A DNA stretch of 64,000 nt from Dictyophora rubrovolvata (lineage: Eukaryota; Basidiomycota; Agaricomycetes; Phallales; Phallaceae). Positions 56,574-64,000 of this stretch are shown piece after piece; positions within the stretch are counted from its first letter, which is position 1; each line of letters begins with the position of its first letter. The stretch covers positions 558,001-622,000 of the forward strand of contig CP114126.1 of the NCBI GenBank assembly GCA_029959195.1. The letters are read 5' to 3'. The notes under the pieces are model-generated. The model saw only the letters and a list, made by a program, of their open reading frames with translations, ran no database searches and had not been told where the DNA came from. The translations under genes and the position numbers were made by a program.

Positions 56574-57819
56574 ATGACAGCGATAGGACCACAGCCCGCC
56601 CCAGTGAGAGATATTGTAGAAGAACTTCAAAATGTGCCTCTTTTCATGAGATCCTTATCCGAAGATGCCGCAAACGATGTTGCAGTCAGTGCTTTGCAAA
56701 GCTTGGTATACGAGGGAACGCCGGATGGTGTGTAAAGTAGTAAATACGATCCGGCTATTCACACGAATTAATAAACAGGGCTATAGAGATAGCAGAAAAC
56801 TTCAAAGAGTCCGGAAATGAATATGCGAGAGGAAAACGATGGTCCGAGGCCAGAGGTTTCTATACGCAGGGAATAGACGCAAAACCAAGTAGCTCAAAGC
56901 TGATGGAAGCTTTGTTTTGCAATCGAGCCGCGTGTAACCTCGAACTCCGTAAAGAATCTTGTCTTCTTCTTTAGTTGATTCATTGAAAATGATACAACTT
57001 TACACAGAAAATTATGGATTAGTTTTACGGGACTGTTCCAAGGCGATCATTTTGAACCCCCAATCTAGCAAAGCACATTATCGCTCCGCTGTAGCCCTTC
57101 TCTCGTTGTGGAAGTATGAAGAATGTATTGATTGCTGTACAAGATGTCTCGAGTTCGATCCCGCCAATACAAGTGTAAAGACGGTTTTGGAACGTGCTAA
57201 TGCTGCGAAAAGTCTTAAGGATGAGAAAGAAAAGGAACAACGAAAACAGAAGGAGAGGGAAGCTGCTCTGCACCGTATGTTTCAAAAAGCTTATCAAGTA
57301 ATAGATTTCTGTATCATTTTTTATTTTTAAATTTTTTAAATTAATATCTTCTCTCTATCACAGCTTCGAAACATCACCGTCGTGGATAATGACGAAGTAG
57401 AGACCAGTTCCAATCGTCCACATTTTCTAAACGAGGGTCGTACAGTTCTGGTGTTTCCGGTCTTCTTTTTATATCCCCAACATGCAACCTCCGATTTTAT
57501 ATCAGAGTATGACGAGACGATTCCGTTTACGAGCCATCTGAGGGAGATGTTCCCTTCAACACATGAGGAACTAGAAAAGAGACCCGCATGGGATCAACAA
57601 GGAGAATATCTTGTTCAAAGTCTAGTTGTATATGCAACCACTCATCAAAATCGAATTCTCAAAGTCGGGAAGAAAATGAATCTTAGAGATGTGTTCAAGG
57701 CATCCGAGGGAGGTCATGGAGACGGTTTGGAATTAAAAAATGGTTGCTTGACTTTCGTTGTACTACCTAAAGGCGATGTCGAACAGAGGTGGATTCAACG
57801 CTTCAAAGATACTCGATAA
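56574..57819 (+). CDS. CNS1: Hsp90 co-chaperone Cns1/TTC4 (TPR protein)
   Basis: Exons 56574-56731, 56779-56948, 57008-57297 and 57364-57819 give 357 residues. N-terminal VEELQNVPLFMRSL is the Cns1/TTC4 lead-in; three TPR units follow (NFKESGNEYARGKRWSEARG, ALFCNRAACNLELQNYGLVL, AHYRSAVALLSLWKYEECID), then a charged helix and the wheel domain (GRTVLVFPVFFLYPQHATSD, PAWDQQGEYLVQSLVVY). The TPR clamp binds Hsp90/Hsp70 tails; Cns1 also links to eEF2 folding in yeast. The donor at 56732 was chosen because gtgtgt four bases earlier breaks frame. Confidence 0.9.
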
Positions 57820-58375
57820 GTGGCACGCACTAGCCATTCGTTTCTGAACACCTGAAGGGTTATTTTGTCCAGCTAACACGTGAGCTCCTGTTGTTGTGTT
57901 GCAATGTTTTTTTGGGTCTGCATGTAGTGTTTAGATGTGTTCGTGATTTTACTTAATCCAGAACGAAGGGACTGATTACTTTTGCAGTCGACATCCCGCG
58001 GGGGTTCCAGCCATAACATGCATAATGACAGATGCTCATAGCTTACATGAAATTTCTTTATCCGCATTCCCTTACAGCCCGACTTAACTTTATAAATCAT
58101 AAAGAAGATGCCCGAAAATAATATCTGTATCACTCAGCACCTTGGTACCGGTGCTAAAACCTCCACCCGGCGGTCATAAACAGCGTAAGGCAACCGACAC
58201 CGACCTGCCACGGACACCGGGGCCCCTCTGTGTTGATCACATCAAACTAACATCAGCCCTGCCGTCCTGATAAGACGATCTCGGTGCTACTTAAAATAAA
58301 CAAGCACCGCCACACCTCGCCACACCTGTCTTTGAATTCTTGACCTTTCTTGACCGACAAGGAGGCTTTAGCTTA
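57820..58375. other. Spacer downstream of CNS1
   Basis: About 550 bases with no supported gene. A C-rich tract lies at 58160-58330. Short frames are not backed by motifs. The stretch ends at the left end of the MITE. Confidence 0.45.
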
Positions 58376-58599
58376 CAGCGCTTTTCAAAAGCTAAGGCGG
58401 GTCGGCTAAGAAATTTCCCACCTGAGAACAAGGATTTCTCAAGCACTATGTAAGATAATTGCCTACTTTTTATTGCAATGGAATTGTATAACCTTTATCT
58501 AGCACTTGCCCATATTTTTTGGGAGTTAATTGTGTTGAGTGTCTTAAAAAATCCAATATTTCAAAAACAGTCGCCCGCCTTAGCTTTCAAAAAGCGCTG
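58376..58599. mobile_element. 224-bp TA-flanked MITE (non-autonomous TIR DNA transposon)
   Basis: Terminal inverted repeats of 26 bases, 58376-58401 and 58574-58599, start cagcgctttt and end aagctaaggcggg, with two mismatches. Both ends are flanked by TA (58374-58375 and 58600-58601), the target duplication of Tc1/mariner-type elements. The interior is AT-rich with no coding frame. The high arm identity suggests a fairly recent insertion. Family placement is by TA duplication only. Confidence 0.78.
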
Positions 58600-59665
58600 T
58601 AATAAACAAGCTTGATATGCCCAGAATGCTTCGATACCTCAAGGAATGAGTTTTGCCGCCAGGAGAAATACTTGTCGAATACACCAGTCATAACAGTTAA
58701 CGAGTTGAGTTTTGTCTGCAGGCGTGATAACTGACCTTCTTCTCGACTGTTTACATATTTATCTCAGGAATGCCTCACGAGGTATCGACATCGGGTGCGT
58801 TCCCGGCGTTGCCGAAATAATCCGTTGCGCGCCTCGATTTCAAACAATTGATCGGCTATCTGAGTCCGAATCTTGTTTGCTAAAAAAGCCGCGTTTTGGC
58901 CTATCCGTCGTTCGTCTCCCAACATTTCAGGCGAGCTAGAAAATGGCGAGCATGTTGAATGTCTTTCTGATCTTCGTCATATTTCTTTCCATTTGGCCCC
59001 ACTTGAGCCACGCTTTTGGAATGTCAGCAGGTCGCGTTATTTCGGACTTGAAAACAGGTGAACGATACAGTAGGTTACCAATTTTTTTACATGTATATAT
59101 TTAGAGTTCTTTCGCGCTGAAATATGTAATTCAAGAACGAACACCACGCCTCACAGATCCGCCAGTATGTATGGCTAAGCTGATTATGCTGCGTCGTAGG
59201 GTACGTTAAATATTCACCATTGCTTGAAGCTTCAAACACTTAGCTTTTTTGAAAGGCCCAGCAACGCAGTGTTCGTCGGCAGAGAATCTCAAACATATCT
59301 CATCTTCCTCTTCATGGACATTCCCGCTACCGTCAAATACAACACTTGCCCTATATCGCGCAGGATACCTACCAGAAAGCGACAGGTCTTCGGTGGGTAG
59401 CCTCTCGGTGACAACCGCATTCAATAATACCAGAACGCCACTTCATGAGGGATTGACGAATTCATGGACGAAACAGGATATCAGAAATGGTTATGATTCT
59501 TCCATTTTTCTGGTTATGAGCTATTTCCAATACCCAAACGACTTTTGACTTCGTTATAGGCGAGGTCGAATGAAGTACTTCATATATTCTTCCTAATAAC
59601 CTTCTTATACCCAACCAGAGTACTTTTTTAGTCACTAGTTTTATATTAATATCACATTGAAACTT
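58600..59665. other. Spacer with weak coding signals between MITE and NDUFA12
   Basis: Apart from the small secreted-protein candidate at 58943, this holds overlapping open frames on both strands at 59206-59548 with no family match; I cannot say which, if any, is real. Confidence 0.4.
58943..59103 (+). CDS. Candidate small secreted or membrane-anchored peptide
   Basis: ATG 58943 begins MASMLNVFLIFVIFLSIWP followed by HLSHAFG, a convincing signal peptide or anchor. The frame continues about 53 residues to a stop near 59101. A gtgaac donor at 59058 with an acceptor at about 59103 would instead lengthen it by some 20 residues ending near 59177. No similarity is recognised, and a chance hydrophobic frame cannot be excluded. 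Confidence 0.22.
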
Positions 59666-60360
59666 TCACGATCTATCGGCTGGTCTAGCTTCCCATGCGA
59701 GTATTCTAGGTGCTGCGGTATCATAAGTCTTGAAAGCCCCTCGTGTTCCAGTAAGGTTTTCTCGATGAGGCTATATGAAAACAAAGAATGCTATTATTGA
59801 TGGCGAAGGTGGAATGAAAATAAAACGACTTGCAGCTTTCCAAGACGGGGTAACAGCTTGTACTACTTTATCTTCCGTCGGAGGTTCTTTCCGTATATGG
59901 TGCAACCACGCATGCCATTCGGGAGGAACCTGAGTTGCATTATTATAATGCTACACATATAAAAATAGCATTAACAACAATGCAGAAAATCCAGGGAACG
60001 ACATACTTGAGAATAATCAACCCATCGGTGACGACCTAAAAATGAGTAAGGTGAACATTCTCTTGATATGTCAAAAGTAAGAAATACCTGGGATTTCTTC
60101 TAACGGATTAAGATTTTCAAAATATCGATTTCCAAACCTGTAGTAGACATTGAACATAAGGTTTGTCTAATTAAACGGTTGCATGGTACTCACTGATCAT
60201 GACCAACGAATCTCCCGCTCTTCGCGTCTCCAACGTACTGCATCTGTCTAAACCATTCTCTGAAATGGATTATTAATAGTGCAAGGTGAGATTGTGAAAA
60301 AGTTATGTACCGAAAACCCACTCGCTGGAAACTGCGCAACGTTCGAAGTAGAGAGACCAT
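59666..60360 (-). CDS. NDUFA12: Mitochondrial complex I subunit NDUFA12 (B17.2)
   Basis: Six exons (60311-60360, 60194-60259, 60088-60137, 60007-60035, 59834-59950, 59666-59770) give 138 residues. Blocks: MVSLLRTLRSFQRVGFREWF, QYVGDAKSGRFVGHDQFGN, RYFENLNPLEEIPGRHRWVD, QVPPEWHAWLHHIRKEPP and HRENLTGTRGAFKTY. These are the NDUFA12 signatures. It is an accessory subunit of the NADH dehydrogenase arm. The last intron starts with a textbook GC donor (gcaagt). None of these exons is longer than 117 bases. Confidence 0.95.
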
Positions 60361-61402
60361 TGCGGTCGGATAATTTCAATATGGAATTAAGCCTCAAAGG
60401 ATGTGACGTGCGTTACTTGAACTCGGTCTTTCAACGCGCCAGTATCACCTGAAATACCTGAGCTTATTACAATGATTATTATTCACGTGAAAATTGGGTG
60501 GTATCCAAAACTTGGAATTTCAGTAGAGAAAAGGAGCGTCAATGTAACACCAACGGTAGACTCAAGGATGTGCCTGTGAGCGCGTCTGGATAGACAACGG
60601 TACCGGTGTGTCGTATCATCTCAACTTTACCACAAAACCAAATTCTTTTTCTTTTTCTCAAAGCAGAACTAATCAAATTCCAGCTCTTGAAGGTGGCCAC
60701 CGATGACCCAAAAGTACCCATGTCATCGTATCCTACTGTGGGTATATGTCGGACTCGCCCACATCATGACTTGCAGGAAACAAAACAAGGTAACAGAAGT
60801 GGGTTTTCTCAAGGTTTCCACGACTTGACGAAGCTATTATTGCAAACTTAAGAAACTGATGAGAGCGTACTTGGGAGTGAAATGAGGGGCTTTTGTCTTG
60901 CTATCGTACGCCGTGCAGAGTACTCCTTCCTGAGTTTATGCTGTTTCACAAATACAGTGTAAGGGAGCGTAGACGCATGGCTTGCTAGTGCCGTCGGAGT
61001 CTATTTAGTTCTTTGTCCACGTCCATCGTTCGTTTGTCCTTAAAGACACTCCTTTATGTCCCCATTTCCTTTATGTCCATCTTTCTTTCTTTCCTTTGGT
61101 TCCTTTATGTCCTCGGCTCGTTGTTTGTCCTCGGGTCCATTTTTTGTATTTAATCCCTCATTTCTTAGATTATAGATCATCGTTTTATTCTCTCAGATTG
61201 GTCTTGAGACTTTCGGTCACTCTCACTCGCCAGATTTTATATCTGTTACGACGACGTCTATCTACAGAAGAGATAGCCGCCTCACAACAGATATAATATT
61301 ATCACTTGCAGTAAATCTGATGGGTGGCAAGTTTAATTGTTTATTATTACTCGCACAGGCATCTATGCAGATTTGTGAAAAAAAAGGGACATTATTCTCG
61401 AA
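60361..61402. other. Spacer upstream of NDUFA12 with a cctttatgtcc repeat cluster
   Basis: About 1 kb without a supported gene. Frames near 60540-60850 have no family match. A T/C-rich tract at 61011-61140 holds three exact cctttatgtcc copies (61051, 61068, 61102) plus several bare tgtcc words, a degenerate microsatellite-like patch. Confidence 0.5.
61051..61112. repeat. Three copies of cctttatgtcc in a pyrimidine tract
   Basis: Exact 11-base copies at 61051, 61068 and 61102, unevenly spaced, within a T/C-rich tract. No element boundaries are seen. Confidence 0.6.
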
Positions 61403-62671
61403 CTAATTCTCAATTCGAGTCTTCATTTCCTGAATGATTTTTTCATGACAATCAGCCGCTTCCTTCGTCCACCGTTCAGGCACGGTAGGATCATCTTGAG
61501 CCATGTCTTGCTCAAAGAACACTTCGTAACTCCAAGGGCCCCTCCATCCCGTCTTAAGAACAGCTTCAATGATATCATTAACGGGTAAGTAGTCACCCCA
61601 CTTTGAGCTTGGAAGGGGTCGGTGTTTGTTGCTCCACATATACAGTAGGTGTATTCCGTTGTCTTGTGCCTGTTTAATAGTATTTCCTAGTTCAATATGT
61701 GCCCCATCTGATATTTGAAGGCAGAATAATTTCGACGAAGGAATTGTGCGGCTGAGATCTTCGAGAGATGCCTTGAAGCTTGCAGCTTCAGCTGACATTC
61801 CATCACGTCTTATGATATCAGCAAAACCTCTGGCTGAAGGAATCGATCATTGGGTAATTTAGAGTAAGTCTTAAATGGTCATAGGACTGACCACCTATCT
61901 GGAACGTATCCAGGCAGAGAAGGGGGTTCTCTCGGTCGACCAACTTGCAAATTTCCCATGTGTGTTTCCAAGTGTTCACATACGTTCCCCAGGCCCACAT
62001 CTCATATGCTCTAAGTATCAACTTTTAACAGGATATTGGATAAAATACGGATCAGAAACTCACATGCAGATGGGAGGATTTTCTTGAGCAGCCACATCCG
62101 CCAGTTCGCGGAGATCATTCGCCATGGTCTCGAAAGAATCAGATATATCTTGATGATTATTAGAACCTAACTGCATGGTTTGGCATCCCGAAGCCTAGTA
62201 CATTCAAGGAGTGAAGAACCTAGCGATAAAAACTTGAACGATGGCCCACTTTCAGCACTTTAAACCAAGTCTTCCCTCGTCCAAATGCCGTCGCACGCCT
62301 CTCGGGATCCTGCTTGCCCTCGATCCCGGAAAATCTGATGAAGCGTCCATGTTCTCAGCGAAATGTAGAATCTGTGTTCAATTTCACCCACAGGTGCATT
62401 TAACTCCTAGTTGATCGCAAAGACTTTTGATTTCCTTTGCGGCATCAACAATTTTCTCGACGTCACCTTGCGCATTTTCATCGAGGCCTTTGAACAAAGA
62501 ACCTATCTTCTCAGCTCGTTGCTGTGCGCAATCCTGCAGCTCTGGGAAAGAAATCTCAGCGAGAGGAAAACCCGCCTTCGCAATCGCACGGAGCTTCATG
62601 GGAAGAGTATGGGGGGGATGCATTCCTGCTGATGGCGTCGCATAACATTTTTTAATGTTCTCGAGAGACAT
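61403..62671 (-). CDS. Xylose-isomerase-like TIM-barrel protein (sugar phosphate isomerase/epimerase family)
   Basis: About five exons starting at ATG 62671 (MSLENIKKCYATPSAGMHPP). Recognisable barrel pieces: LRAIAKAGFPLAEISFPEL, VDAAKEIKSLCDQLG, RGKTWFKVLKASGCQTMQLG, DLRELADVAAQENP, YEMWAWGTYVNTWKHTWEI, VDRENPLLCLDTFQIGG, SSKLFCLQISDGAHIE and GWRGPWSYEVFF, the last two close to metal-site strands in the fold. Members include IolE-type dehydratases and dehydroshikimate dehydratases. Substrate cannot be told; the fungal branch is often labelled sugar phosphate isomerase. Internal splice sites are approximate. Confidence 0.78.
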
Positions 62672-63559
62672 CGTACAGGTGTTTGTAACACTGTATGTGG
62701 GCTTTTACGAGACACAAATTTGACAAACATTCGGAATTTCCTAAAATCAACAGTGACGTAATGCTACCTGATGACTTGCTGATGACCTAGTTCGCGGAGC
62801 CGGCGTATGAATAGATACCAGTGCGGTAATTCCAGACGTAAACAAAATATCTTTTTGTCCTACTTTTCGTGCAGAATTCAACACTTGCTTCTTTGGGAAG
62901 AGATAAGCGTTTTGCTCAGTGACAGCTTGCCACGATACCGACTATCTAACCAAAACAGTGTATTCATGGTTGTCCATCTGCCAGGAATCGGTGCTTGGAC
63001 CGAAAGACTGCATGGTGCGATGGACATCACTAAGGACGCTTTGGATTGGCGTCATCGAGCATCGAGGCGACGCGGTGTCCATCACCACGGCATGGTATGT
63101 CATGTATTCAGATGACTGAACTGAACATACAGTTTCAATGAGCAATTTTGAGATTCAAAACCGGTCGAGGGCGTGAAAGGTGTGGAGGAGTGAATAACTC
63201 GGAAGTGGTTTAAGAGTATACCCGAAGTTGAGTGGTGAAGCTTTGAAGATCAGCGCGGGTAGGTTCGTACCAAGCCGCTGTTCCGAATTTGAGACTCAGT
63301 CGGTCACTCCACGTATGAACCGGAAGCTCATGAACCTACAGCGCGGGAACGCTGTTGCTACGGATGTAATTGTCACACTTGCCATCATTTGTTTTTTCTG
63401 CAAAATTTTTCGTTGTGAGCTCCAGATGCATCTATCCTTGATTTCCGTCATGGATGTTTTATAATAAAATGGTATACGAAAGTGGTCCCAACGATAGCAA
63501 GTGCTGTCAGACAAGTGTCTATTTACCTAAGTCACTACCAAATACTATTAAATACTCCA
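62672..63559. other. Spacer between the TIM-barrel gene and glucosidase II beta
   Basis: About 890 bases with no supported gene; open frames are short and lack motifs. Contains the promoter of the TIM-barrel gene and the 3' flank of the glucosidase II beta gene. Confidence 0.45.
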
Positions 63560-64000
63560 TTACAATTCTTCTCGTGAGCTTTCTCGCTCAACTGGAAGAC
63601 AAAGTGCAGGGGTTGTGGCCGTCATATGATATTCACATTTCTCGGGTTCGTTGACTGTGAAGAGTTTGTTCTCGGTGCCACATGAAAGATGGAGCTAGAT
63701 TGATGGTAAAATCATTAAACACTCCATGCGGAAAAAAAAACACGTACAGTAACACTACGTTCCGGTCCATTCCAACATCTAGCCCCTTTGGTATAGTACT
63801 GAATCTCGTAATAACGAGGATCTCCAGGCTTAATATTAGGATCCTTACTCCATGATGCGAATTTTCTGAGCGACGAATGTTACTTAGTTACAGGTCTTCT
63901 GGGTAAGAAGAACATACCCAAGATTATTATGGCCTCCTCCTTTTTGGAAGGCTGATCCAAATAAGCAAACCTCGTAGGTATATCTGGTCAAAATCAATAA
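63560..64000 (-). CDS. GTB1: Glucosidase II beta subunit, C-terminal MRH domain (5' part beyond window)
   Basis: Exons 63918-63984, 63748-63865 and 63560-63694, with the rest past the window end. The mannose-6-phosphate-receptor-homology domain reads YTYEVCLFGSAFQKGGGHNN, GKFASWSKD, YYTKGARCWNGPERSV, LSCGTENKLFTVNEPEKCEY and HMTATTPALC, with its paired cysteines. This subunit recruits N-glycans to glucosidase II in the ER quality-control cycle. The protein ends SSREEL, which differs from the canonical HDEL/KDEL but may still be a retrieval signal. Only the last 106 or so residues are seen. Confidence 0.92.

Noticed and set aside
59206-59548. Overlapping frames on both strands, 72 and 99 residues
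   Set aside because: No motif, no homologous look and no splice support on either strand.
60539-60721. 60-residue minus-strand frame upstream of NDUFA12
   Set aside because: Basic low-information peptide with no family resemblance; the region is more likely a promoter or leader.
1-64000. CRISPR arrays, LTR or other virus-like elements, rRNA genes, secondary-metabolite cluster
   Set aside because: Looked for and not found; the window is ordinary euchromatic gene space with one MITE.

Overview
The window looks like a gene-dense piece of a basidiomycete nuclear chromosome, most likely an Agaricomycete. The evidence is internal: almost every gene is cut by several introns of about 45-70 bases, exons are short, intergenic gaps are mostly 60-300 bases, and the protein families are fungal (fungal-type CENP-A, RTA1 family, Rrn7, Vrp1, Ssd1, Gfd2-like nuclease). 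I found about 32 protein genes, one intron-containing tRNA-Tyr and one short non-autonomous DNA transposon. No rRNA, CRISPR, virus-like element or biosynthetic cluster was seen. Splice sites were chosen by eye by matching reading frame and protein family; most models sum to a whole number of codons.

Layout. 1-10 kb: a peroxisomal adenine nucleotide carrier cut by the window edge, a Ser/Thr-rich GPI-type surface protein, a large BIRC6-type ubiquitin-conjugating enzyme, an FTS1/AKTIP homologue back to back with VPS24 (61 bases apart), mitochondrial IDH2 and nicotinamidase PNC1. 10-22 kb: SSD1, the Pol I factor RRN7 and a disordered protein of unknown function. 22-34 kb: CENP-A, a Gfd2/YDR514C-type DEDDh nuclease, an RTA1-like membrane protein, an RNase P/MRP subunit-like protein, a KCTD-like BTB protein, REX3 and ceramide synthase LAG1. 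34-45 kb: AP-1 sigma, tRNA-Tyr, CTNNBL1, UTP15, TCTP, PDI (HDEL end), verprolin/WIP and RPS25. 45-57 kb: a PPR-like mitochondrial protein, AMMECR1, the replication-checkpoint mediator MRC1, RPL3, L-2-hydroxyglutarate dehydrogenase and the Hsp90 co-chaperone CNS1/TTC4. 57-64 kb: a sparser stretch with a 224-bp TA-flanked MITE, complex I subunit NDUFA12, a sugar-phosphate-isomerase-like TIM barrel and the 3' end of glucosidase II beta.

Most of this is housekeeping gene content with no operon-like logic. A few neighbours share compartments: the E2-like gene, FTS1 and VPS24 all point to ubiquitin/endosome biology, and IDH2 sits beside PNC1 (NAD). RRN7, UTP15, REX3, the RNase MRP-like protein, RPS25 and RPL3 are scattered ribosome-making genes.

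The points most worth a second look are: an E2 with an IBR-like cysteine module; an SSD1 that keeps all four RNase II catalytic aspartates and carries several NDR/Cbk1-kinase motifs; a CENP-A whose tail copies two pieces of the histone H3 tail, including the H3K9 context; MRC1 with four KEN motifs and MCB boxes next to its start; a possible C/D snoRNA in the RPS25 intron that follows a lone-ATG exon; very small exons; and four GC-AG introns.
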